From contig JAJFKY010000002.1 in NCBI GenBank assembly GCA_021772975.1, positions 106,559 through 170,558 on the forward strand: a DNA stretch of 64,000 bases. Reading direction: 5' to 3'. The position numbers were made by a program, and so were the translations under genes. The stretch's first letter is position 1, and the number at the start of each line of letters is the position of its first letter. Shown here one piece after another: positions 18,103 to 26,842 of this stretch. The notes beneath the pieces are model-generated. The model had not been told where the DNA came from and did not search any database. It saw nothing but the letters and a program-made list of their open reading frames with translations. Source of the stretch: Gammaproteobacteria bacterium (lineage in GTDB: Bacteria > Pseudomonadota > Gammaproteobacteria > Xanthomonadales > Wenzhouxiangellaceae).

Positions 18103-18423
18103 GCGTATCCTGGTGTCGTGGTAGTTGAGCAAAACGCTTGCCGCTAAAGGTATAAGCGGTTTGGCTGAAAATCCGGGTAATCAGAGGTGTTGGCACGGCC
18201 GGGTATAGAATGGTTACCCCTGTGACGCACAACACCGGCGCATTCTCTGGCAGGGCCGGAAAGCTGTCAAGTCAGCTTATCCAGGCGTTGTAACAGCAGC
18301 GTCGCTATGTGCGTCGAGTTTTGCTCAGAAAATCCCGTGTTCCCAGCAAGCTCCCCGACTTGCCAGAAAAGTATAAAACTTCAGCGAATCAGTCATTTAG
18401 GCTACACTACGCTGAAAATAAAA

Positions 18424-21400
18424 ATGATCGGGATGGCTATGATTAGAGTGTTGTTTGCGGCTGGCCGCCGCGCGGGTGGGTTATGTTTGCTGGCTTTCTG
18501 CGGTCTCGCTGCTGAGTCTCTCTGGGCCGGCAATAACCTATGGACGGGTAATGGTCCGGATGGCGGTGATGTCAGGGATATCGCCCTGCATCCGGTCAAT
18601 CCGGATATTGCTTATGCCGCTACCCCGCAGAACGGGGTGTTCAAGACGGTTGATGGTGGTCTGAACTGGTTCACGGTCAACGAGGGCATCGCATTTATAA
18701 ATGGCAATCTTCCACTTATTGCTGCCGTGGCAGTCGATCCGCAATCACCGGATACCATCTATGCCGCCGGTATCAGTACGATTTTTAAGTCCACCGATGG
18801 CGGCACCAGCTGGAACAGTTTTTTGCTGGCTGGTTCTAATACCGGCGCTCTGATCATCGATCCGTTCGACCCACAAATTCTGTATATCGCGGGTTTTGTC
18901 GGTGTGCAGCGCAGCACCAATGGTGGCCAGAGCTGGATGCTGATGAACAATGGCCTGACTACCAATACGGTCTTCGACATCGCGATAGACGCCAATCTCA
19001 GCAACGTATTGTATGTGGCGACCAATGACGGGGTGTTCAAAAGTGTGGACAGCGCCAGCAACTGGTCACTGGCCAATACCGGTATTGCGGGCACTGCAAC
19101 CGCTCTGGCGGTTGACCCCGACGCACCATCTCCCGGAACGCTGTATGCCATTACCAGCAACCGGGTGTATAAAAGCACCAACGGCGCAGCCGGCTGGAAC
19201 AACAGCAGCACCGGGTTGATGGCAACTTCGTTGCGGGATATTGCAGTTGACCCGCTCAATCCGATGGTGCTGTATACCGTCAACAACGGCGATCCCTGGA
19301 AATCCGCCGATGGCGCAGCGAGTTGGAGTATCAGCGATTCCGGGCATATTGATTCGTTCACCGAAGCCATCGCCGTATCCGCGATTGAGCCTGGGACGGT
19401 CTTTACCGCCAATCTCAGTGGGATTTATGCCAGCAGTGACGGTGGCGGTAATTGGGGTGACCGCAGCAATGGTCTGCTCAACACGATAGTTAACGAGATC
19501 GCGTTTGATCCGGTCAATCCGCAGATTTTTTATGCTGCCTCGGCAAGCAGCGTCTACAAAACCCTGGACGGCGGACTCAGCTGGTTTCGCAGCAATGGCA
19601 ACCTGCCTTCGGTCCAGACCAACTCGATAACCCGCGATATCAACGGGGTATTGTACCTGGGGGTTTCCTCCGGCGGCGCATTCCGCAGCATCGACGGCGG
19701 CGCCAGTTGGGCGGCCATCAATAACGGGTTGACCAATTCCAGAGTGAATGACATTGCCATTGTTCCGGGAACCACCAATCATCTGTTTGCCGGTACCGGC
19801 ACCAGTGGCGGTTTGTTTGTCAGTGTGGATACCGGCGCGAACTGGGCGCGGGTAACCAACGGTCTGCCGACGAACTTTGTGCTGGAAATTGAAATCGACC
19901 CGTTAACACCGTCGAACCTGTTTGTTGTTCAGGCGGCGGTCGGAAATGTGCTGTTCAAAAGCACCGATAGCGGTGTGAGCTGGGCACCGTCACAGAATGG
20001 TATTACTGCATCGGCAGTACAGGATGTTGTGTTCAATCCGGTCACGCCGACCACGCTGTATGCAGCAACCAACAATGGTATGTTCAAAAGCATCGATACG
20101 GGCGCCAACTGGACGCCAATAAACAATGGTTTGCCCACGCCACTGTTTATGCGATCAGTAACAGTGAATCCGGCAGCGCCAGATACGGTTTATGCCAGCT
20201 CGTTACTGGGGACATTTATCAGCACCGATGCGGCTGCGAGTTGGCAGCGATTGGAGGACGAAGTGACTGCCATTGGTGATCGCGAGGCGGCTACGCTGAC
20301 AGTCTCATCATTGGATACCAATACTTTGCATGCGGGAATGAGCAGGTTAGGTGTGCAAAGTTTCACCTTCGCCGGACCGGGCATTACCGTGCTGCCGCAA
20401 ACGCTAAACTTGAGCGAGCCGGATACCAGCGGCACGTTTATCGTGCGGCTGGATACCGATCCCACTGCGCCGGTGATGATCAATCTGAGCACCACCAGCA
20501 GTGAGTGCGTGATCGACCAGACCATGCTGAGTCTGGATGCCACCACACGGTTTGAAACCATTACCGTCACCGCAGAGGACGATGTGGTGGTGGACGGCAC
20601 TCAAAGTTGTGATATTCAGATTGATCCGGCCATCAGCAGTGATATGGATTACCAGGGCATGGACCCGGCGGATGTGTCGGTAAGTGTGGCAGATGACGAT
20701 ACCGCCGGTATTCTGGTCGCGCCGCTGACCTTGAGCGTCAGCGAACCGGCCGGCAGCGATACCTTCACCATCACCGCCCAGACGCCACCGCTGGATACCG
20801 TCAGCATTAATTTATCGACCAGTAATGGTGAGTGCAGCGTATCGCCGGATACGGTGATGCTGACCGGCGCCTCGCCCAGTGCCATGGCAACGGTTCAGGC
20901 GGTGGATGATTTACTGCTGGATGGTGATCTGGATTGCATTGTACTGACCGCGCCGTCCATATCACCGGATATGGCTTATGACGGTTTGGATGCGGCGGAT
21001 GTAACGGTGACGGTGGTGGATACCGATGTGCCGGGCATCACGGTCGCGCGATTGAGTATTGACGTGCCGGAAAATGGCAGTAACGCCTTTATGATCTCGC
21101 TGGACACTATCCCGGCGGACGATGTTGATATTGATGTCAGTACCACTACCGGCGCCTGCAATCTGGCTGATTCAACCATTACGCTGACCCCGGGTCAGAT
21201 CAGCCGGATGGTGACCGTGTTTGGTATCGATGACCTGATGTTCGCCGGTGATCGAGTGTGCGGGGTAACCACCGCCACCAGCCAGAGCAACGATCCGGAT
21301 TATGCCGGCATTAACCCGGATGATGTAACCGTTAATGTGCTGGATGCGACGGTTGCGGGGATACAGGTATTTCCAACCAGTGGCCTGGTGACCGATGAGG

Positions 21401-21720
21401 ATGGCGGCACGGATACTTTTGAGATGGTGCTCACGGCCATTCCTGCACAGAATGTAAGTATTGATTTAAGCAGTTCTGATCCGAGTGAGGGGATGGTCTC
21501 CACGAATACCGTCACCTTCACACCCACCAATGCTCTGATGCCGCAGACCATTACCGTCACCGGTATCGCCGATGGCGTGATTGACCCCGATATCGCTTAC
21601 CAGATTATCACCGCACCCAGCAGCAGTGGGGATAGTAACTTTGATAACTTGCCCGCGGCGGATGTTTTGGTGCTTAATCTGGATGTGGATGATTTGGTGT
21701 TGGTGGATGGGTTTGAGTAG
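18424..21720 (+). CDS. Secreted BNR/sortilin-type propeller protein with Calx-beta-like repeats
   Basis: A protein of about 1098 residues with a signal peptide (ATGs at 18424, 18433 and 18439 are all possible starts). Residues about 30-640 contain many repeats of the type DGGxxW (GVFKTVDGGLNW, GIYASSDGGGNW, SGGLFVSVDTGANW), the Asp-box signature of BNR/sortilin beta-propellers. Residues about 660-1080 hold four repeats of about 105 residues with SEP...TFxI..., VxV.DDxxVDG and a final VTVxDxD, like Calx-beta domains. The last residues, DDLVLVDGFE, resemble the tail of the protein at 61201-62364. It probably sits on or outside the cell and binds glycans or proteins. Confidence 0.75.
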   Translation: MIGMAMIRVLFAAGRRAGGLCLLAFCGLAAESLWAGNNLWTGNGPDGGDVRDIALHPVNPDIAYAATPQNGVFKTVDGGLNWFTVNEGIAFINGNLPLIAAVAVDPQSPDTIYAAGISTIFKSTDGGTSWNSFLLAGSNTGALIIDPFDPQILYIAGFVGVQRSTNGGQSWMLMNNGLTTNTVFDIAIDANLSNVLYVATNDGVFKSVDSASNWSLANTGIAGTATALAVDPDAPSPGTLYAITSNRVYKSTNGAAGWNNSSTGLMATSLRDIAVDPLNPMVLYTVNNGDPWKSADGAASWSISDSGHIDSFTEAIAVSAIEPGTVFTANLSGIYASSDGGGNWGDRSNGLLNTIVNEIAFDPVNPQIFYAASASSVYKTLDGGLSWFRSNGNLPSVQTNSITRDINGVLYLGVSSGGAFRSIDGGASWAAINNGLTNSRVNDIAIVPGTTNHLFAGTGTSGGLFVSVDTGANWARVTNGLPTNFVLEIEIDPLTPSNLFVVQAAVGNVLFKSTDSGVSWAPSQNGITASAVQDVVFNPVTPTTLYAATNNGMFKSIDTGANWTPINNGLPTPLFMRSVTVNPAAPDTVYASSLLGTFISTDAAASWQRLEDEVTAIGDREAATLTVSSLDTNTLHAGMSRLGVQSFTFAGPGITVLPQTLNLSEPDTSGTFIVRLDTDPTAPVMINLSTTSSECVIDQTMLSLDATTRFETITVTAEDDVVVDGTQSCDIQIDPAISSDMDYQGMDPADVSVSVADDDTAGILVAPLTLSVSEPAGSDTFTITAQTPPLDTVSINLSTSNGECSVSPDTVMLTGASPSAMATVQAVDDLLLDGDLDCIVLTAPSISPDMAYDGLDAADVTVTVVDTDVPGITVARLSIDVPENGSNAFMISLDTIPADDVDIDVSTTTGACNLADSTITLTPGQISRMVTVFGIDDLMFAGDRVCGVTTATSQSNDPDYAGINPDDVTVNVLDATVAGIQVFPTSGLVTDEDGGTDTFEMVLTAIPAQNVSIDLSSSDPSEGMVSTNTVTFTPTNALMPQTITVTGIADGVIDPDIAYQIITAPSSSGDSNFDNLPAADVLVLNLDVDDLVLVDGFE

Positions 21721-21814
21721 CTCCTGTCCTTGCCAGATCAGAAATTTGTGATTATGATTAATCGAAATATTAAGGGTTGGGGCTAAAAACTATATATTTA
21801 TCATCACATACGCA

Positions 21815-22777
21815 TTATCCCATTCTGTCAAGCGGGCTGCGAGCTCCGAGTGCGCCTCGCTCGATAACGTGCGTATAAATCATCGTTGTGCGCACATCGG
21901 AATGGCCAAGCAACTTCTGGATAGTGCGAATATCGGCACCGGACTCCAGCAAATGGGTGGCAAAACTGTGACGAAATGCATGGCAAGTCACCGGTTTCCG
22001 GATACCGGCCTGCGAACTCGCCGATTTGACGGCTCTTTGTACAGAGCTGTTATAAATATGGTAGCGCGCCAACTCACCGCTGTGCGGTTCACGGCTCGGC
22101 TTACTCGCTGGAAAAACGAATTGCCAGCCACTGTCAAAACGCGCCTCAGGATACTTGCGTGCAAGAGCATAAGGCAAAATAACACCACCAAGCTGCTGCC
22201 GTCGGTCATGCTGACAAATAGACAGCGACCGCTCAATCTGTCTGGCAACCGCGTCAGAACAGGAATCAGCCAGCACAGTGACACGGTCCTTAGCACCCTT
22301 GCCATCACGGATAATCAGCGATCGCCGTTCCAGATCGACATCCTTAACCCGCAACCGGGTGGCTTCGCCGATGCGCAAACCAGAACCATAGAGCAACCGG
22401 ACAATCAGCTCATACGGTGCCGGCAGATAGGTGAGTATGGAGCGGACCTCAGTGATACTCAAAACGACGGGAATTCTTCTCGGCTGCTTGGCACGGACTA
22501 TTTCGTCCAGCCAAGGAAGTTCAATTTTCAGCACCTGCCGATACAGAAACAACAAGCTGTTCAACGCCTGATTCTGCGTCGAGGGCGCGCAATGCCGTTC
22601 AATCGCCAGGTTACTCAAAAATGCGGTCACCTCGGCGGCCCCCATGGTCTGCGGATGGCGTTTGCCATGAAACAAAATATACCGCTTCGCCCAGTACAGA
22701 TAGGCTTTTTCAGTACGCAAACTGTAATGCTTCAGGCGAATAATGCTGCGCATCTTGTCCAGCAACTTCACGGCCAT
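21815..22777 (-). CDS. intI: Integron integrase
   Basis: A 320-residue tyrosine recombinase that inserts and excises cassettes between attI and attC. The N-terminal core-binding domain spans about 1-100 (SLRTEKAYLYWAKRYILFH). Catalytic Arg is in GSGLRIGEATRLR (about 140-150), HAFRHSFATHL holds His and the second Arg, HSDVRTTMIYTHV holds the last His and the nucleophile Tyr. The extra segment characteristic of IntI, with WQFVFPAS and SGELARYH, is present at about 200-235, which separates it from XerC/D. Start at 22777 (MAVKLLDKMR) matches typical IntI length. All catalytic residues appear intact, so the enzyme may be active. Confidence 0.93.
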   Translation of the reverse strand: MAVKLLDKMRSIIRLKHYSLRTEKAYLYWAKRYILFHGKRHPQTMGAAEVTAFLSNLAIERHCAPSTQNQALNSLLFLYRQVLKIELPWLDEIVRAKQPRRIPVVLSITEVRSILTYLPAPYELIVRLLYGSGLRIGEATRLRVKDVDLERRSLIIRDGKGAKDRVTVLADSCSDAVARQIERSLSICQHDRRQQLGGVILPYALARKYPEARFDSGWQFVFPASKPSREPHSGELARYHIYNSSVQRAVKSASSQAGIRKPVTCHAFRHSFATHLLESGADIRTIQKLLGHSDVRTTMIYTHVIERGALGARSPLDRMG

Positions 22778-23031
22778 GCTGAAATCTCTAATAAAATCAG
22801 AGATATAAAACCACAATCGTTGACCTTGTCATATAGGAAAACAGCCCGAAAGCGTGTAGGAAAGTATGTTGATAGTCATCAAATTTGCTGTATATCTGCG
22901 GATATATGTTTCACCAAACCTAGTCAAAACAATGACATAGGCTTAATCGAGTTTGTTGTATCCGTTATAAAAGAGCAACTTGCTCGTTTATTCAATAAAA
23001 CAGCAAAACGCTGTATATTTATTAGTTATAC
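22778..23031. promoter_or_regulatory. attI region with the intI upstream sequence
   Basis: The AT-rich 250 bp between intI and cassette 1 must hold the intI promoter and the attI site. The cassette join is the G of GTTATAC at 23025-23031. Two CTGTATAT half-sites (near 22889 and 23011) resemble half a LexA box, but neither has the second half, so SOS control is not shown. Confidence 0.6.
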
Positions 23032-23045
23032 ACAAAGGAGAACCC

Positions 23046-23777
23046 ATGCCTGACCCAAAGATTGATTCCTTTCCACCCGAAGTAGCAGAAAAACTTCAAT
23101 ACTATGTTTACCGGTTAATTGATCCTAGGAACGGAGAAACCTTTTATATCGGGAAAGGTAAGGGCAATCGTGTATTTGCTCATGCTCGCGGTGATATTGA
23201 GACTGATTCCCTGTCTGAAAAAATGACCCGAATCAGATCAATTCACATAGCGGGATTTGATGTTGCTCATGTTATTCACAGGCATGGATTATCTGAAAAA
23301 TCAGCTTTCGAGGTTGAAGCCGCTTTAATAGATGCTTATCCGGGAATAACCAATATTATGGATGGTCATGGGAATAGTGATTTTGGTGCCATGCATTCTT
23401 CCGAAATCATAAAGAGATATTCCGCAGAAACTGCAAAGTTTGAATACAAAGCTTTGCTTATCAGCGTTAATCGAAGCGCTCTAGATAGCTCACTTTATGA
23501 AGCCACTCGCTATGCTTGGCGTTTGAGCAAAAAGAAAGCGAATGAAGCAGAGGTTGTTTTAGCAACTATACAAGGCTTAATTGTGGGTGCTTTCGTTGCG
23601 GATGAGTGGATAGAAGCAAATACAGCAAATTTTCCAGGAAGAGAGACGGTTGAAGGGCGTTACGGATTCAAAGGGCATGAAGCTCCCGTAGAGTTACAAC
23701 AACAATATGTAGGTAAGCGCACACCAGATGAATTTCGCAAAAAGGGTGCGTCTAATCCTATAAGGTATACATGGTAG
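23046..23777 (+). CDS. Cassette 1: GIY-YIG nuclease-like protein
   Basis: A 243-residue protein with the start at 23046, behind AAAGGAGA. Residues about 18-105 are a GIY-YIG domain of the LEM-3-like/COG3680 type: YYVYRLIDPRNG, then FYIGKGKGNRV, with the Arg in the helix and a metal-binding Glu in EVEAALIDAY. The C-terminal half (about 130-243) is unknown, with a basic end (GKRTPDEFRKKG). As a cassette, its stop is 8 bases before the start of attC1. Its role could be DNA cleavage in defence or repair. This is inferred from the fold only. Confidence 0.75.
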   Translation: MPDPKIDSFPPEVAEKLQYYVYRLIDPRNGETFYIGKGKGNRVFAHARGDIETDSLSEKMTRIRSIHIAGFDVAHVIHRHGLSEKSAFEVEAALIDAYPGITNIMDGHGNSDFGAMHSSEIIKRYSAETAKFEYKALLISVNRSALDSSLYEATRYAWRLSKKKANEAEVVLATIQGLIVGAFVADEWIEANTANFPGRETVEGRYGFKGHEAPVELQQQYVGKRTPDEFRKKGASNPIRYTW

Positions 23778-23785
23778 GTTATTGT

Positions 23786-23860
23786 GTATAACAAGCAGCT
23801 ACACACGGATATTTTGCTACGCTGGCGCTCCGCAAAATCCCGGTGAGCTGAGCGTTATAA
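23786..23860 (+). other. attC site 1
   Basis: 75 bp from GTATAAC (23786-23792) to GTTATAA (23854-23860). The inner arms CGGATATTTTG and CAAAATCCCG pair and leave a variable terminal part of about 16 bases, as in a normal attC. Recombination would occur at the G of the last core. Confidence 0.85.
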
Positions 23861-23892
23861 GACAAACGGAAATTACTGAAGGTGTTAGATTT

Positions 23893-24063
23893 ATGCTTAT
23901 GGAATTAAATATCGCGACTTTAATCGGCCAGCTCATCGGCTTCTTTCTTGTTGCAGTGGTTATCTATTTCTTCGCGCTGATTCCCATCTCGTTAAAGCGA
24001 ATAGCGAGTGAATTAGCCGAGATAAAAGTCGAACTTAAAAAGCGTAATGAGCAAGGATTATAG
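23893..24063 (+). CDS. Cassette 2: small single-pass membrane protein
   Basis: A 56-residue protein, ATG at 23893 preceded by GAAGG. One hydrophobic segment (about 9-33, LIGQLIGFFLVAVVIYFFALI) is followed by a charged helix (RIASELAEIKVELKKRNEQ), a layout like small holin-like or stress peptides. Cassettes of this size often encode toxins or unknown membrane peptides, but no partner antitoxin gene is visible. Another 90 bases follow before the attC, with no frame. Confidence 0.6.
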   Translation: MLMELNIATLIGQLIGFFLVAVVIYFFALIPISLKRIASELAEIKVELKKRNEQGL

Positions 24064-24153
24064 GTGTTAGCGCGCAGGCGATGTCAGAGCAAGACATGCT
24101 CTCGAGACGTTGTTTCCGGTTGTGTCACGCTCAAGCATGGCGCTCCTAATGTC

Positions 24154-24233
24154 GTATAACAAACCGCTCAAGCCGCTCGCTTCGTTCACTCGGATGCGGA
24201 TAAAGCCCGCGCCGCTTAGCTAAGACGTTAGGC
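24154..24233 (+). other. attC site 2
   Basis: 80 bp from GTATAAC (24154-24160) to GTTAGGC (24227-24233), with inner arms AACCGCTCAAGC and GCCGCTTAGC that pair imperfectly. The outer cores differ, as expected when the second core comes from the next cassette. Confidence 0.85.
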
Positions 24234-24241
24234 CGAATAGC

Positions 24242-24637
24242 ATGCCGCGACCCTTAACCCATACGAAGCCAGGCACTGCCCAAGTTCTAAAGAATTCATC
24301 TTTTGAGAGCTTAGTAGTGAGCTGGCTAATGCAGGGCGGATGGCAGGTATTTATTCCGATTCTAGATAATGCGCACCAAACTGATTTGCTAGTCTCGGAT
24401 GGACCGCATTACTATCGGATTCAGGTTAAAACTGTAGATGCCAAGGATGAAACTCACGTTATAGAGAACAGGTGGGAAGATTCGAATTTGGACTGCGTCG
24501 TTTGCTTTGCGAGAAATTCTAATTGGGGCTACGTCATGCCGGCTTTCCCAGAAAAGCGTCGGAAAATTAATGCAGACGGACACTATAGGTTCCAACAATC
24601 AAAAACGCAGTTCCTTAAGGCATTTCACACGCTATGA
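24242..24637 (+). CDS. Cassette 3: PD-(D/E)XK nuclease-like protein
   Basis: A 131-residue protein. The pattern SFESLVVSWLMQGGWQVFIP, then QTDLLV and YRIQVKTV, gives Glu, Asp and Q-V-K in the order of the PD-(D/E)XK fold, as in the group-I-intron-type endonuclease family (PDDEXK_5). The length is about that of the domain alone. The ATG is 9 bases after the attC core, with little room for a binding site, so translation may rely on a leaderless start or an upstream site. Likely DNA-cleaving, perhaps in host defence. Confidence 0.65.
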   Translation: MPRPLTHTKPGTAQVLKNSSFESLVVSWLMQGGWQVFIPILDNAHQTDLLVSDGPHYYRIQVKTVDAKDETHVIENRWEDSNLDCVVCFARNSNWGYVMPAFPEKRRKINADGHYRFQQSKTQFLKAFHTL

Positions 24638-24644
24638 AAATTCT

Positions 24645-24675
24645 GCCTAACAAAGTGCTGCAGCTGACGTTAGGC
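24645..24675 (+). other. attC site 3, unusually short
   Basis: Only 31 bp separate GCCTAAC (24645-24651) and GTTAGGC (24669-24675). The two outer cores pair perfectly, but the inner part is reduced to a CTGCAG palindrome. Most attC sites are over 55 bp. Confidence 0.75.
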
Positions 24676-24715
24676 CTATGGTGGGTGATGCCAAACTTAA
24701 GAATAGGAGCCAACT

Positions 24716-25912
24716 TTGAAAATTCATGATCGCCTTTCGGCGCGCGCTAAGAACTTGCTAATGGACTTGGACGTTCAGTCTAAAAGAACCAGATATATCA
24801 TCGTTTCGTTGCTTGTTTTGGGCGCGCTGTCTTTTTTAACAAATCTGAACGAAAAATTGCCTGGTGGGAATTTAGCTCGTGCGGATGTTCGCCTAATGAA
24901 CATCGCGCTTGCGAAATTTTCCCAACATGAAGGCGGCGACCAATCTAAATATCCGATTTCGGAACAGTATTTGAAAAAGGATGTCGAAGAGCTCAACTAC
25001 ATTAGACGGCTACAGGTTTTATCACTAGAAGGCATCAACGTACCCATCATTGGAGTGAAGATTTCTGCCGCAAACGCCGGGCTTATCGCTGCAATGTTTG
25101 GGTTTGCGCTGTATGGATGGCTCGTTTTCAGCATTGAGAAAGAGCAAACGACGGTAGCTCACGTCTTGTTTCCGCTCATCGCGGAACCAAACCACGATGT
25201 CGCGAAAACACTTTGGGGTGACGGTGGCGATGATTTGCAAGAAGTGATTATTTCGTATCGGAAAGAGGCGTGTCGCATTAGAGAAGCCGTATCCTCAAAT
25301 TTTCTTTTTATATATGCTGATGATCGACCTCCGCGCTTCGAGCGGGCTGCGATGGTCATGGTGTTGATGCCCTCATTGGTTTTGGTGGCGCACCTTTTCG
25401 CAGATATTTATTGGGACTTTTATAAGTCATTTCCTGAAAGTGGGCAGCACCTCTCCTATTCGGGCGAACTCGACAATCAGAGGCATCTTCTACGCGATTT
25501 GGTTGTAGGTCTGCCGATGATAAAATCGCTCACTGAAGACACAGATGGCTCGTTCAATTCCTCGGTTTGCGGAGGCGATTGCTCGACAGTTGATCCGACG
25601 CTATTTGCAGAGCGCCTTCTAGAGTTGAAGGCTTTTCCAGCGAGCAGGAACCAAGAGAGTAAGGAAATCATTACTGCGGCAACTGCGATTCTGATTTTGG
25701 GGCGCCACAAAAGCTACATCATTGGGATTAGAATTTTTCAGGCGGGGTTCGCTGCACTAGTTCTCATTCTTTCGGTGATGGTTCTAAGGAAAATGCGTGA
25801 AACCAGTCGTTTGCTCACGCTTAGCTATTCGAATATCGATGAATTCGATCATTCAGTGATTCTTGAGAAACTTGATGTTCCAAATCTTAGGAGGGGGCAG
25901 GCATCCGCCTAA
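24716..25912 (+). CDS. Cassette 4: multi-pass membrane protein of unknown family
   Basis: A 398-residue protein starting at TTG 24716 with AGGAG 7 bases before it. Hydrophobic segments lie at about 24-42, 115-140, 212-235 and 335-360. Two large non-membrane parts lie between them: about 45-110, and 240-330 with a CGGDC motif. The stop codon TAA lies inside the start of attC4, a normal cassette arrangement. No family recognised. The size is above average for a cassette. Confidence 0.7.
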   Translation: MKIHDRLSARAKNLLMDLDVQSKRTRYIIVSLLVLGALSFLTNLNEKLPGGNLARADVRLMNIALAKFSQHEGGDQSKYPISEQYLKKDVEELNYIRRLQVLSLEGINVPIIGVKISAANAGLIAAMFGFALYGWLVFSIEKEQTTVAHVLFPLIAEPNHDVAKTLWGDGGDDLQEVIISYRKEACRIREAVSSNFLFIYADDRPPRFERAAMVMVLMPSLVLVAHLFADIYWDFYKSFPESGQHLSYSGELDNQRHLLRDLVVGLPMIKSLTEDTDGSFNSSVCGGDCSTVDPTLFAERLLELKAFPASRNQESKEIITAATAILILGRHKSYIIGIRIFQAGFAALVLILSVMVLRKMRETSRLLTLSYSNIDEFDHSVILEKLDVPNLRRGQASA

Positions 25913-25978
25913 CAAGTCAATCAAGCCGACCCAAAAACCGCTGCGCGCTTTTCCGGCGGCTTATTTCCAGCGTTAGGT
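25907..25978 (+). other. attC site 4
   Basis: 72 bp from GCCTAAC (25907-25913) to GTTAGGT (25972-25978), with internal pairing CAAGCCG and CGGCTT. Its first core is complementary to the start of cassette 4 (GTTAGGC), which supports the cassette boundaries. Confidence 0.87.
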
Positions 25979-25994
25979 TTCAAAGAGAGTTCTT

Positions 25995-26405
25995 ATGTCA
26001 GTTACCAGAAACCGAGCAGAGTCCGTACTTTTGGTGCAGCGCATCTTGCTCAGCGGAATCATCTCTGCTCATGGCTGGGCTCGTTGGCTATCGGAGGCTG
26101 TTGAGCCCTTCGGTGCATGGCTGAATGGTCAAGATTTCCCTTTTGGTTTAGCTATTGCGTATTTAATAACTGCAATCGAGATTCTAGGCGCCCCCTTACT
26201 TGCATTTGGTCGTTTCACGGTAGCTCTTTGCCTGTTGTATGCCACTATTTATATCGTCGGCATTTTCTTAGTGCACGCACCGGTGGGTTGGTTTGTTGTA
26301 GGTTTAGGCCGCAACGGTATGGAGTACAGTGTGCTACTGGTGGTCTGCCTTCTTGGCATCGCGTATCAACATTATCCGGAGCGTAAGTTTGAGTCTGAAG
26401 CTTAA
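25995..26405 (+). CDS. Cassette 5: DoxX family membrane protein
   Basis: A 136-residue protein with four hydrophobic segments (about 12-30, 50-70, 76-96, 110-128) and the DoxX-type features GWARWL near the start, ITAIEILGAPLLAFGRF and GRNGMEYSVLL. DoxX-family proteins are small membrane proteins linked to redox or oxidative stress. The stop TAA overlaps the start of attC5. The binding site is GAGAG 7 bases before the ATG. Confidence 0.8.
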   Translation: MSVTRNRAESVLLVQRILLSGIISAHGWARWLSEAVEPFGAWLNGQDFPFGLAIAYLITAIEILGAPLLAFGRFTVALCLLYATIYIVGIFLVHAPVGWFVVGLGRNGMEYSVLLVVCLLGIAYQHYPERKFESEA

Positions 26406-26431
26406 CAAATCATTCAAGGCGGACGTTGGCC
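26400..26431 (+). other. attC site 5, unusually short
   Basis: 32 bp from GCTTAAC (26400-26406) to GTTGGCC (26425-26431). The left part (AAATCATTCAAGGCGGAC) is like the left side of a long attC, and the right side is missing, as if deleted. The outer cores pair in part only. Confidence 0.65.
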
Positions 26432-26463
26432 CACGCTCGAACAACTTAGCTTGAGGAGAAAGC

Positions 26464-26835
26464 ATGTTTGATCACGTTGTTTTTGGAGTTCGTGATTACG
26501 AAAAGAGCAAAGAGTTCTACCTCAAGACTTTGGAGCCAATTGGTATAGTTGTACTTTCGGAAAATGAACTTGGTATTGAACTTAGTTCTGATGGTAAATC
26601 ATCTCTGTGTATTCGTCGTAAACCCGAAGCGAATCCAGCTCATCTCCATCTGGCTTTTGTGGCTGAAAATCGAGAACAAGTTCAAAACTTTCATCGCATT
26701 GCACTGGAAATTGGTGCTCAGGATAATGGCGGCCCTAGTTTGCGCCCAAACTATAGCGGTCAATATTATGCGGCATATGTTCTTGATCCGGATGGCCACA
26801 ATATAGAGTTGGTTTGCCATAAGGGCGAGGGCTAA
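26464..26835 (+). CDS. Cassette 6: VOC family (glyoxalase-like) protein
   Basis: A 123-residue protein of the vicinal oxygen chelate fold: FDHVVFGVRDYEKSKEFY at the start, with the first metal His in DHVVF, HLHLAFVAE in the middle, and YVLDPDGHNIELVCH at the end with the terminal metal ligand Glu. AGGAG lies 8 bases upstream. Members include glyoxalases, dioxygenases and fosfomycin- or bleomycin-resistance proteins. This one resembles the general lactoylglutathione-lyase-like cassette type, and resistance cannot be assigned. Confidence 0.8.
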   Translation: MFDHVVFGVRDYEKSKEFYLKTLEPIGIVVLSENELGIELSSDGKSSLCIRRKPEANPAHLHLAFVAENREQVQNFHRIALEIGAQDNGGPSLRPNYSGQYYAAYVLDPDGHNIELVCHKGEG

Positions 26836-26842
26836 CAAAACA

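Larger units (their letters stand above)
21815..26836. mobile_element. Chromosomal integron with six gene cassettes
   Basis: An integron integrase on the minus strand is followed by an attI region and six plus-strand cassettes. Cassette joins fall at the GTT core sites near 23025, 23854, 24227, 24669, 25972 and 26425. The first base pairs of each cassette are complementary to the start of its own attC: cassette 1 opens GTTATAC and its attC opens GTATAAC, and cassettes 3 and 4 open GTTAGGC with attCs opening GCCTAAC. This match is what a circular cassette requires. After the sixth gene only the first attC half (GGCTAAC, 26830-26836) is left, and a repeat element follows. No resistance gene is recognised. 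Confidence 0.9.

Noticed and set aside
22880..23030. LexA boxes for SOS control of intI
   Set aside because: Only CTGTATAT half-sites are seen (near 22889 and 23011), and the second halves do not match.
21815..26836. Class 1-type resistance integron
   Set aside because: No qac, sul or known resistance cassette is present and the attI context is not that of class 1.
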